IMG/VR virus record: IMGVR_UViG_3300037485_000747
Span: 1-27,635 of that record
Reading direction: 5' to 3' (one strand)
Length of the DNA: 27,635 nucleotides
Source: a virus
The number at the start of each line of letters is the position of its first letter. Position 1 is the first letter of the stretch. The notes below the pieces were generated by a model. That model saw only the letters and a list, made by a program, of their open reading frames with translations, was not told where the DNA came from and ran no database searches. Both the position numbers and the translations under genes were made by a program. This document shows, one piece after another, positions 18,604 to 25,855 of this stretch.

Positions 18604-18640
18604 ATGTTGGTATGATTTTATTCTGCCTTTTTTCTACCCT

Positions 18641-18805
18641 ATGGATGACGATATTAAAAAGATAAAAAACTTAAAGATTGACATTGAGGTTCACTCGGTG
18701 TTAAAGAAGTATTGCGACAAACGTGGTATTAAAATGTATAAGTTTTTAGAGAACCTTATTATGGAAAAATGTAAGGAGAAAAAAGATATATACGGAGAGA
18801 GTTAA
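18641..18805 (+). CDS. Small ribbon-helix-helix-like protein, candidate DNA-binding regulator
   Basis: A 54-residue ORF beginning with ATG. Its pattern, strand NLKIDIEVH (10-18), helix SVLKKYCDKRG (19-29), then IKMYKFLENLIMEK (30-43), fits the CopG/Arc-like ribbon-helix-helix fold, in which a beta strand enters the major groove and two helices dimerise. Similar small 'HxxLKxYCxxxGxKMxxF' proteins are common in T4-like phages, usually unannotated. It is the only plus-strand gene in the minus-strand tail cluster. Its TAA stop overlaps the TAA stop of the convergent gp15-like gene (18802-18804). It could regulate the divergent elements just upstream, but that is inference from position and fold. 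Confidence 0.6.
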   Translation: MDDDIKKIKNLKIDIEVHSVLKKYCDKRGIKMYKFLENLIMEKCKEKKDIYGES

Positions 18806-19845
18806 ATTAGTGTTTGATTAAAAGAAATGTTACAAGGTTTTGTATTATCAATCGGTGTAATCTCAACTCTAAAAACATCCCCCGTATTTATTTGACTTAC
18901 CGCAACATCCGTTCCATAGAAATCATCATTGATAAAGACCTGATAAGATGATACGTTATTATTCTCATACTCATTAACATTACAAGTATACTCAAAGAAA
19001 TACTCCTGACTTGTAATACCAACCTCATAAGATAAAGTAAGTCTTGGTGGAATAGTAGGAACTTCTTTTCTTTTTGGTCTTTTAACAGGATTTTGATCCA
19101 CCTCAAAAATCTGAAACGTTCTTGATAATGCTGGATATACCTCAAACTCATCTTCATCAATAAGGAAACCCATCATTGTGAAATCGTATTTTTGAATGTA
19201 GTATTTTCTTTTCTCCAAATCTAAAACTGATTCATCTGAGATATTGTCATTTATAATTGGAATGTAATGTCCTTTAATGTTTTGATATGCTTGTCTTGAT
19301 GCAAATGTTTCCATTACCTTTTTATTAAAGGCATTTATCTCTCTCATTCTATTACAAACAATTGCCACCGTATATTTGATATCAACAGGGACAGGTTGTG
19401 GTATTTTGTATATGTCGGCTCCGTGTCTGTTACCATCCCATGTTGGAACTTCCATGTAGTAATACATTCTTCTATTAGGAATGTTATACATCACAGCAGG
19501 ATTATTTCCGTATTTTACTTCAGGTATTCTAATTGTCGTAACAAAAGGGGGTTCAACATTCTTGTCAATGTTTTGGAAATCCCAAGTCTCAACAAATTGT
19601 TCCCAGTTTTGAGTTGTGATTAAGATATCAACCACAGGAACTACTTTACCCTCTGTTGTAATACCCAAAGTATCACGAACAAAATCCAAAAACCCACGAT
19701 CCAAGTCGGCATGTAATAATGACTTAGGAAGGTAGGTTCCATCCTTAGAAATCATTTCAGCCAATTGTTCTCTTCTTTGGTGAAGTATTTTTGGATACTG
19801 AAGTGGTATCGCTGGTTTTACGGTATGGTTCTTAGGTAATGCCAT
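18802..19845 (-). CDS. gp15-like tail sheath stabiliser / tail terminator
   Basis: A 347-residue protein. Residues ~110-240 (a YGNNPAVMYNIPNRRMYYYM stretch, then PQPVPVDIKYTVAIVCNRMR and a GFLIDEDEFEVYPALSRTFQ segment) resemble the T4 gp15 group, which caps the tube and sheath and joins the tail to the head. T4 gp15 is 272 residues; the extra length here is a Lys/Arg-rich hinge (254-262) and a C-terminal ~80-residue beta-rich domain, possibly Ig- or fibronectin-like. It overlaps the upstream gp14-like gene by one base (TAATG), so translation is coupled. Its stop codon overlaps that of the small convergent gene. The family call is by pattern and neighbourhood only; other neck or tail completion proteins remain possible. 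Confidence 0.6.
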   Translation of the reverse strand: MALPKNHTVKPAIPLQYPKILHQRREQLAEMISKDGTYLPKSLLHADLDRGFLDFVRDTLGITTEGKVVPVVDILITTQNWEQFVETWDFQNIDKNVEPPFVTTIRIPEVKYGNNPAVMYNIPNRRMYYYMEVPTWDGNRHGADIYKIPQPVPVDIKYTVAIVCNRMREINAFNKKVMETFASRQAYQNIKGHYIPIINDNISDESVLDLEKRKYYIQKYDFTMMGFLIDEDEFEVYPALSRTFQIFEVDQNPVKRPKRKEVPTIPPRLTLSYEVGITSQEYFFEYTCNVNEYENNNVSSYQVFINDDFYGTDVAVSQINTGDVFRVEITPIDNTKPCNISFNQTLI

Positions 19846-20357
19846 TATAATCCTCTAAATTCATTTGGTCCGACAGGTGCGGCGATTATTGTTTTGTAAA
19901 AAGGTTTAAAGCCTTTATAAGTATGTTTTAAGTCAGAAGTTACACGACCATCATTAACTACCGTATAATATCTTACAAAGTTTTCAGTATCGTAGTATCC
20001 AATGTAATCACCGAAGTCAATGTCAATATTAAGGTCATCTAATGTTTTTAAGTAAACCGACATTGTAATGTTTCCTGGTTCTAACTGATCAATACGAGTT
20101 GACCCCACCATTTTGTTTTCAGGTGATGCAATTCCAACATAAGCATTAAACTCAACAGGTGGTAAGAAGTTTATACCATCCGTTAATGTCTCACCATAAA
20201 CATCATCAATAGGTGTCTTGTTTCTATCAACTTTATATAGGACGCAGGTAAAGTTCATATCACCAATAAGCCACTCCTGACCCATGCCAATTTCTAGATC
20301 AAAATCCTCACTTCCAAAGAATTTACCTAACCTACTAATAGGAACATTACTCTTCAT
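19845..20357 (-). CDS. gp14-like neck (head-tail connector) protein
   Basis: A 170-residue protein. I chose the ATG at 20355-20357, which starts MKSNVPISRLG, over an upstream non-ATG start because the TATTTAT element ends 15 nt before it and the upstream extension is low-complexity Asn/Lys. The segment DDVYGETLTDGINFLPPVEF followed by ...DIDFGDYIGYY...RYYTVVNDG resembles T4 gp14 (neck protein), where a 'YGE' loop and a 'FG/FGD..' strand are conserved. T4 gp14 is 256 residues, so this is a shorter form. It is followed directly by the gp15-like gene (TAATG overlap), the same order as T4 genes 14 and 15. Role as a neck protein is likely; the exact equivalence is tentative. Confidence 0.5.
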   Translation of the reverse strand: MKSNVPISRLGKFFGSEDFDLEIGMGQEWLIGDMNFTCVLYKVDRNKTPIDDVYGETLTDGINFLPPVEFNAYVGIASPENKMVGSTRIDQLEPGNITMSVYLKTLDDLNIDIDFGDYIGYYDTENFVRYYTVVNDGRVTSDLKHTYKGFKPFYKTIIAAPVGPNEFRGL

Positions 20358-20413
20358 ATTGTTATTTTCTTGATAAATATCTTTTTTATTGTTATTTTTA
20401 ATAAAAAGACAAT
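20358..20413. promoter_or_regulatory. Divergent leader between gp14-like gene and helicase
   Basis: This 56-nt gap carries the minus-strand TATTTAT element and an AT-rich stretch toward the helicase (TTATTTTTAATAAAAAG). I see no TATTTAT on the plus strand and no Shine-Dalgarno before the helicase TTG, so the helicase promoter is unknown. Confidence 0.4.
20373..20379 (-). promoter_or_regulatory. TATTTAT element upstream of the gp14-like gene
   Basis: The coding strand reads AAGATATTTATCAAG, 15 nt before the ATG at 20357. The GATATTTATC decamer is shared exactly with the copy before the superoxide dismutase fusion gene. Confidence 0.55.
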
Positions 20414-22177
20414 TTGGAAAATAGTCAATCACTTATAGAACATAAGGCACTTGATCTGTTGGACTCATATAGTGGGGGTAATAACCACATCCTATATTTA
20501 CAAAACAAGAAATTAAGTTCAAAAAAGTTTTATCCAACAAGAACTCAAGCCGAGTATATTGTAAATTATTATAATACACCACCAAAGGTTGCTCGTAAGT
20601 GGGTTGACCTTGATACGTACTTTGCTAAAAAGTTTGCTGAAGAACGTTATCTTTTAGAAACACCTGAAAAAATCTACATTGAGAAGTTATTGGTAGAAAA
20701 AGAAAAGTCTTACCACATTTGGGGTAAGTTCTTTGAGAAAGATCCATTAACAGAGTTTTGGGTTCCAAAATCATCTTTAATTAAAACTCACACGGTTGAA
20801 AGAGTTGCTGTTGATTATACCAAATACGGTCACCGACCACCTCTTGAGCACCAAAAAGAAGCTATTGAAAAATTAGTTGGATCTAAAAGGTTCATTCTTG
20901 CTGATGATATGGGATTAGGTAAAACAACCTCAACAATTATTGCGGCACTTGAGACAGGTGCCAAAAAAATCTTAATCGTTTGTCCCGCATCATTAAAGAT
21001 TAACTGGCAACGAGAAATTGAAAATTATTCAGATAGACCTGTTTTTATTGCAGAAGGTAAAAAATTTTCAACTGAGTCTGATTTTGTTATCGTTAATTAT
21101 GATATCCTAAAAAACTTCCACGATCCAAAAGAAAAAGATAGTTCATTATTAAACCAATCAAATTTTGATTTGGTAATCTTGGATGAGGCACATATGATAT
21201 CAAATGCTCAGGCTCAAAGAACAAGAATCATTAACCACTTTGTTAAACAAATTAAAAGAGTTTGGTTGTTAACGGGAACACCAATGACTTCTCGTCCAAT
21301 GAATTATTACAATTTGTTAAATATAATTGAAAGTCCTGTTGCTCAAAATTGGATGGCTTACGCTATTCGTTATTGTCAAGGATATCAATTCACCGCAGGT
21401 AAAAGAAAAGTTTGGAACGTATCGGGAGCCTCTAACTTAGAGGAACTAAGAGATAGAACCGCAAAACAAATTCTTCGTAGATTAAAAGAAAACGTATTGG
21501 ATCTACCTGACAAAATTATTAGTCCCGTTTATTTAAGACTCCAATCAAAAGATTACGAAAGTCTTATGGGTGAATATTATGATTGGTACGATAAAAATAC
21601 GGATGAGTCATCATCACTTACGGTTCAGTTCTCAAAACTAATGAAAGTTAGAAAAGTTATTGCAAATGAAAAAGTTAAACAAACAATTGAGTTTGCTGAG
21701 AACATTTTGGAACAAGGTAAGAAAGTAATCATCTTTACCAACTTTACTGACACACTTCAAAGTATCTACCAACACTTCGGTAAAAAGGCTGTTTATCTTG
21801 ACGGTAGTTGTTCAAACTCACAACGTCAACAAGCTGTTGACCTATTTCAGAACGATGAAAAGATTCAGGTGTTTGTTGGAAACTTAAAGGCTGCTGGTGT
21901 TGGATTAACTCTTACTTCCGCTGAGGTTGTTATAATGAATGACTTATCTTTTGTTCCTGCAGAACACGCACAAGCCGAGGATAGAGCGTATCGTTACGGA
22001 CAAAAATCTAATGTACTTGTGTATTACCCATTGTTTGATAATACAATTGAAGGTGCGATCTATGACATTCTTAACAAGAAGAAACAAATCATTAATACCG
22101 TTATGGGTGATGGCGTTATTGAAAACCCTGGTGATGTTGCTGAGGAAATCCTTAAACTAATAAACAAAAGAAGGTAA
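20414..22177 (+). CDS. SNF2-family DNA helicase/translocase
   Basis: A 587-residue superfamily 2 ATPase. Walker A is ADDMGLGKT (163-171), motif II is DEAH (257-260), motif III is LTGTP (286-290), and motif VI is AEDRAYRYGQ (521-530), typical of SNF2/Rad54/HepA-like motors. The N-terminal ~130 residues are a family-specific domain of unknown role. Such phage enzymes act in recombination-dependent replication, fork regression or repair, comparable in function to T4 UvsW. The only possible start near the 5' end is TTG at 20414-20416: an in-frame TAA lies at 20402-20404, and the first in-frame ATG is within the Walker A motif. The gene lacks a TATTTAT element on its own strand, unlike its late-gene neighbours, so it probably uses another promoter class. 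It lies 31 nt upstream of the fusion gene. Confidence 0.93.
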   Translation: MENSQSLIEHKALDLLDSYSGGNNHILYLQNKKLSSKKFYPTRTQAEYIVNYYNTPPKVARKWVDLDTYFAKKFAEERYLLETPEKIYIEKLLVEKEKSYHIWGKFFEKDPLTEFWVPKSSLIKTHTVERVAVDYTKYGHRPPLEHQKEAIEKLVGSKRFILADDMGLGKTTSTIIAALETGAKKILIVCPASLKINWQREIENYSDRPVFIAEGKKFSTESDFVIVNYDILKNFHDPKEKDSSLLNQSNFDLVILDEAHMISNAQAQRTRIINHFVKQIKRVWLLTGTPMTSRPMNYYNLLNIIESPVAQNWMAYAIRYCQGYQFTAGKRKVWNVSGASNLEELRDRTAKQILRRLKENVLDLPDKIISPVYLRLQSKDYESLMGEYYDWYDKNTDESSSLTVQFSKLMKVRKVIANEKVKQTIEFAENILEQGKKVIIFTNFTDTLQSIYQHFGKKAVYLDGSCSNSQRQQAVDLFQNDEKIQVFVGNLKAAGVGLTLTSAEVVIMNDLSFVPAEHAQAEDRAYRYGQKSNVLVYYPLFDNTIEGAIYDILNKKKQIINTVMGDGVIENPGDVAEEILKLINKRR

Positions 22178-22196
22178 TCCTTTTTAGTGTTGGGGA

Positions 22197-22203
22197 TATT
22201 TAT
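22197..22203 (+). promoter_or_regulatory. TATTTAT element upstream of the superoxide dismutase fusion gene
   Basis: The plus strand reads GGGATATTTATCTATA before the ATG at 22209, leaving 5 nt. It shares GATATTTATC with the gp14-like copy, tying this gene to the late structural regulon. Confidence 0.55.
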
Positions 22204-22208
22204 CTATA

Positions 22209-24344
22209 ATGAAAGTCTCAATCAACCATGTAAAATGTGATATGTCTAAGGAAGACAAAAGTCTTGCTAAGAAATTTATTGCGTTTTTACAGACACAATA
22301 TCCATTAAAGAAAGATTTAAAGATTACTTTTTTAGGTGATAGAAAAGGAAAAATGTCTACAGGTAGTAGAACAACTGACTCCGAATTAAAAATATTAACT
22401 AAGGGTAGACTTAATCGCGATATCTTAAGAACATTAGCTCACGAGTGGGTTCACGAACATCAACTAACAATCTTAAATAGAGAACACGGACCGGACATCG
22501 GTGGTAAGAATGAAGACGAAGCAAATGCATTCGCTGGTCAACTTATTAAAATGTTTGAGAAAAAATTCCCAAATAAAGAAGAAATGATGTATGAAAGTAA
22601 GGGAATTGAAAGGAGATTGGTAATCATTAACGAACAACTTTTAATTACAGAAAAAGAAACAATTAAGGAAAACTTAATCGTTGAAATGAAAAAGATTGGT
22701 ATTGAAAAATTACCTTATTCGTATTCATCATTAAAGAAATTCATAGACTCCAAAACAATGGATGTTCATTACAACAAACACTATAAAGGGTATGTTAAAA
22801 AATTAAACGACGCTTTGAGGAACAAAGATGGTGATATGGAGTTGGAAGAAATTGTTAAATCAATCAGTAAGTTTGACGATAAGGTTAGAAATAATGCTGG
22901 TGGTGCTTTTAATCACGCATTATTTTGGAAAATGTTATCTCCAAAGAAACAATTACCAAAAGGTGAAATCCTGAAAAAAATAATATCTGATTTTGGCAAT
23001 GTTAAAAAACTAAAGGATGAGTTTAATGAAGCGGCAAAAGATCGTTTTGGATCAGGTTGGGCTTGGTTGTATCTTGCGAAAGATGGTAAGTTAAAAATTA
23101 TGTCCACACCAAATCAAGATAACCCTTTAATGAATATCGTTAAAGGTGGTGGGTATCCACTTCTTGGTCTTGATGTTTGGGAACATGCTTATTATTTAAA
23201 ATACCAAAACAAAAGAGATGAATACATTAAAAAGTTTTGGGACGTTGTAAATTGGGAGTTTGTTAATGAACTTTATGAATTAAAAACAAAAAAGAAAAAC
23301 TTAAAAGAAAATGTTGATGTTAAAAAAATATTGTCCGAAGCAAAAAACACATCGTTTCCTTTAACACCAAAACAAATAAGAACATTAATTGCCTCACAAT
23401 ATGAAGGTTGTTTTAATCAACAATACAAATATGGTTGTATTGGTAAAATAGAAACAAGAAAATGTAATACCGATGAAGGTGTTTTAGGTGGTGAATACTC
23501 TGAGAAAAAACATGGGGGTAAAAGTCAATGGTCAGTTGTTAATCGTTTTGATACCAATAGTAAAGTTAAAGATGAAATCCAAAAAATATGGATGGAAGAG
23601 ACTGAAGGGTTGGATGACTTTAAAACTTGGATTATAAATCACGCTTATGACTTATTTGGTAACGATGGAATGTATCTTGATAGATTGGCGGGACCTAATC
23701 TTGGGACAATTAAAGTTGGTCAACTCAATGAAGATTACGCTAAACAAATAATTAGAGAATCGTATAATTTAAATCCTGATGAAGAAGGAGTTAGTTATGA
23801 ACTTTATGAACATTGTTCTGGCGATATCAACGATAGAAAAAAAGGTCAAGATTTAGTTTTAAAATTTAAAAATGGAGACACATTGTATTTCCAAGTAAAA
23901 CCTGTTGAGTATCAAAAAATAGTTCTATACGATGGTGATGACAGAGGTTATTATTTTGTTGTACCATCTTGGGCGACACAAAGTAAGTATAAGAGTGAAA
24001 ATGTTGATGTATTAGTTTATGTTGATAGACCTAACCAAAAATACATAATGTTTAGAAACGATCACAATAGAATATTAACAATAAGTAATAAGGCTAAATT
24101 CCCCCCTCATTTATTATATTTCTATGAGTTACCACTTAAAAGTAATTTTAAAGTTCCTGTTTCAAAAGAACCAACAAAAGTTCCAACTAAAAATTCTTTA
24201 AACAGAGATTCGGATAAAGAGATAAATTATTATAAAGAAAGAATTAAGTTTTTTCAAGATAAAATAACACAACTTGGTGGATCTCCAGAACTTAATGAAA
24301 TGGTTAAATATTATAAAAAAGAGTTAGATAAAATTATTATTTAA
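22209..24344 (+). CDS. Fusion protein: zincin-like peptidase, Fe/Mn superoxide dismutase, PD-(D/E)XK-like domain
   Basis: A 711-residue protein with three parts. Residues ~1-130: a zincin-like metallopeptidase domain with HEWVH (78-82) and a probable third ligand, Glu104, in the NEDEANAFAG motif; this domain is widespread in phage virion or accessory proteins. Residues ~160-358: a full Fe/Mn superoxide dismutase. All four metal ligands are present: His187 (MDVHYNKHY), His236 (FNHALFW), Asp322 and His326 (LGLDVWEHAYYLK). The second-sphere His191 and Tyr195 are also there, with Gln303 in STPNQDNPLM and Gly at the AGGAFNH site, pointing to the Mn or cambialistic type. Residues ~385-640: a third domain with Asp548, Gln562 and Lys564 in a D-x(13)-QVK pattern, resembling PD-(D/E)XK nucleases. 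The C-terminus (665-711) is coiled coil. Linkers hold LIVE and ILSE, possible prohead protease sites. It lies before the gp13-like neck gene. Domain calls 1 and 2 are firm; the third is tentative. Confidence 0.85.
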   Translation: MKVSINHVKCDMSKEDKSLAKKFIAFLQTQYPLKKDLKITFLGDRKGKMSTGSRTTDSELKILTKGRLNRDILRTLAHEWVHEHQLTILNREHGPDIGGKNEDEANAFAGQLIKMFEKKFPNKEEMMYESKGIERRLVIINEQLLITEKETIKENLIVEMKKIGIEKLPYSYSSLKKFIDSKTMDVHYNKHYKGYVKKLNDALRNKDGDMELEEIVKSISKFDDKVRNNAGGAFNHALFWKMLSPKKQLPKGEILKKIISDFGNVKKLKDEFNEAAKDRFGSGWAWLYLAKDGKLKIMSTPNQDNPLMNIVKGGGYPLLGLDVWEHAYYLKYQNKRDEYIKKFWDVVNWEFVNELYELKTKKKNLKENVDVKKILSEAKNTSFPLTPKQIRTLIASQYEGCFNQQYKYGCIGKIETRKCNTDEGVLGGEYSEKKHGGKSQWSVVNRFDTNSKVKDEIQKIWMEETEGLDDFKTWIINHAYDLFGNDGMYLDRLAGPNLGTIKVGQLNEDYAKQIIRESYNLNPDEEGVSYELYEHCSGDINDRKKGQDLVLKFKNGDTLYFQVKPVEYQKIVLYDGDDRGYYFVVPSWATQSKYKSENVDVLVYVDRPNQKYIMFRNDHNRILTISNKAKFPPHLLYFYELPLKSNFKVPVSKEPTKVPTKNSLNRDSDKEINYYKERIKFFQDKITQLGGSPELNEMVKYYKKELDKIII

Positions 24345-24352
24345 TCTTTAGA

Positions 24353-24359
24353 TATTTAT
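24353..24359 (+). promoter_or_regulatory. TATTTAT element upstream of the gp13-like gene
   Basis: The plus strand reads TAGATATTTATAGAG, 13 nt before the ATG at 24373 and 8 nt after the stop of the fusion gene. Confidence 0.5.
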
Positions 24360-24374
24360 AGAGAAAAACTCTAT
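24358..24374 (+). promoter_or_regulatory. Small hairpin overlapping the gp13-like start codon
   Basis: ATAGAG (24358-24363), loop AAAAA, CTCTAT (24369-24374) gives a perfect 6-bp stem whose last two bases are the first two of the ATG at 24373. It could lower initiation when folded. It may also be a chance feature of this AT-rich leader. Confidence 0.35.
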
Positions 24375-25503
24375 GGCAATTATTGACGAACCGGAAAGAA
24401 GTAAACTTTACCAAAAGATTAGACACTTATTGGGAGCACCTTTAAGATCAGTTGAACTTGAGGATGAGATGATGGATACTCTATTAGAATTTTCCATTGA
24501 CGATTATTCACAATACGTACAGGATTGGTTGATTGAGGCTCAGTGGACATCATTAGATAATCTTAACTTAGACACACAATCACTTTCAAGAGCATTCCTA
24601 ACCAAAAGTTTAAACTTTGAGGACAGGTACACATACGCATACTCAAAGATTGTTGGTCTACAAGCCGGTGGTGATTGGGTCATTAAAAAAGATTATGTTC
24701 AGTTGGCTCCTAACCAACAGATATATGAAATACCGGCAGGTCGTGAAATCAATGAAGTATTATGGTTTACACCCGCAACTCTTAACAATTTAATGTTTGA
24801 CCCCTGGTCTTTCGGATCTTTAGGTGCGGGAACAGGTCTTGGTGGTGGAGGTGGTCTTGCTCAGATGGGTAACATGGCGGGAAGTTATTTCTTAACACCG
24901 GCTTTTGATATGTTATTAAGAATGCAAGAAATCAATATCCAAAAAAGAATATTACAAGGTGATTTAACTTATTATATTACCGCATTACCTGAAGGTAAAA
25001 AAGCGTTACACCTTTTGAATACTCCTGGTGGTAAGTTTGACTTTGGTAATGGTGAGTTAATGCAAGGTAGAGTTTGGTATTGGTATTATGACTTAGGTCA
25101 AGGAGATAGGGATCAATGTTTGGCGGACAACCCCGATATCATTAGATTACCATCTGACGTACCATTTGATAAAATTAGTTGGTACAAATTAAATAATCCG
25201 GCTCAGGTTTGGGTTCGTAGATGGTTTACCGCTTATTGTAAAGAAACATTGGCAAGAGTTCGTGGTAAGTTTAGTGGAAACTTAAAAACACCTGATGGTG
25301 GTGACTTAACTATGGATTACACTATACTTGCAACTGAAGCCAAAGATGAAAAGTCAAAGTTAATTGATGAACTTATTGGACCTGAAGGTAGATTAACAAG
25401 ATTAAAACCTGAAAAAGTTATGGAGAGAGAAGCGTTACTTGCCGAAAACCTTAACAAACAAATGAAGTTTAGGGCAATGCCAAGACAAATATATGTAATT
25501 TAA
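24373..25503 (+). CDS. gp13-like neck protein
   Basis: A 376-residue protein resembling the T4 gp13 neck protein group of marine T4-like phages. The N-terminus (RKLYQKIRHLLGAP-like, residues 9-23, then ELEDEMMDTLLEFSIDDY) matches the gp13 pattern 'G-P...-eltd-ql...a-dDy'. The C-terminal block (residues 278-330: VWVRRWFTAYCKETLARVRG, then KFSG-L-PDGGDLTMD and acidic helix EAKDEKSKL) is the most diagnostic part. Neck proteins close the portal after packaging and receive the tail. A Gly-rich loop (148-170, with runs GAGTGLGGGGGL) is an unusual insertion. T4 gp13 is 309 residues. Its partner gp14/gp15-like genes lie about 4 kb away on the opposite strand. The gene reads through with a 4-nt gap into the next small gene. 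Confidence 0.7.
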   Translation: MAIIDEPERSKLYQKIRHLLGAPLRSVELEDEMMDTLLEFSIDDYSQYVQDWLIEAQWTSLDNLNLDTQSLSRAFLTKSLNFEDRYTYAYSKIVGLQAGGDWVIKKDYVQLAPNQQIYEIPAGREINEVLWFTPATLNNLMFDPWSFGSLGAGTGLGGGGGLAQMGNMAGSYFLTPAFDMLLRMQEINIQKRILQGDLTYYITALPEGKKALHLLNTPGGKFDFGNGELMQGRVWYWYYDLGQGDRDQCLADNPDIIRLPSDVPFDKISWYKLNNPAQVWVRRWFTAYCKETLARVRGKFSGNLKTPDGGDLTMDYTILATEAKDEKSKLIDELIGPEGRLTRLKPEKVMEREALLAENLNKQMKFRAMPRQIYVI

Positions 25504-25507
25504 TATT

Positions 25508-25855
25508 ATGCCAGTAGTAAGAGAAAAACCAATTAGAAAAACCGTATTCAGAGGTGACAGATCATTAGTGTTAGACACTTTTGATACCGTTATTATTAGT
25601 GATGAATTTTATTCTACTCGTGGTGAAACCCTAATAATTGTTAGAGATGTTGACACTTGTAAGATAAAATTAGATTCCACAACAACAGACAAGATTAAAA
25701 TTAAAACTTTAACTAATTGTATTATTATACCCGATTTAAATCGTATTGACGAAGATTGGGATGAGATTGCGGTAGTTAGAGGTGCTTGTGTTGAATTACA
25801 ACACGTTCATGGTATTTGGTATATTCTTTCGTCTGATGGTGTAAAGATGGGATAA
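25508..25855 (+). CDS. Small beta-rich hypothetical protein, cotranscribed with gp13-like
   Basis: A 115-residue protein that I do not recognise as a named family. The composition and alternating pattern (TVIISDEF, TLIIVRDV, KIKIKTLTNC, WYILSSDGVKMG) suggest mostly beta structure. The C-terminal 'GxWYIxSSDGxKxG' ending is shared with some short virion-associated proteins of T4-like phages. There are no membrane segments, no signal peptide and three Cys residues without a CxxC motif. It begins 4 nt after the gp13-like stop, so it is in the same operon and is probably a structural or assembly protein of the neck or head. A decoration or head-fibre role is only a guess. Confidence 0.6.
   Translation: MPVVREKPIRKTVFRGDRSLVLDTFDTVIISDEFYSTRGETLIIVRDVDTCKIKLDSTTTDKIKIKTLTNCIIIPDLNRIDEDWDEIAVVRGACVELQHVHGIWYILSSDGVKMG

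Larger units (their letters stand above)
18553..18604. repeat. Inverted repeat carrying two divergent promoter-like elements
   Basis: TATAAATACTTT (18553-18564) and AAAGTATTTATA (18593-18604) are perfect 12-bp inverted copies separated by 28 A-rich nucleotides. The TATTTAT cores point outward, one toward the sheath gene and the other toward the small plus-strand gene. Confidence 0.8.

Noticed and set aside
19845-20432. Longer version of the gp14-like gene using an upstream non-ATG start
   Set aside because: The extra 25 residues are low-complexity and would overlap the helicase start; the ATG at 20357 fits the TATTTAT spacing.
10769-24359. Reading the conserved heptamer as the T4 late promoter TATAAATA
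   Set aside because: In T4 the sequence on the transcribed direction is TATAAATA; here the coding strand always carries TATTTAT, so orientation is opposite for all ten genes.
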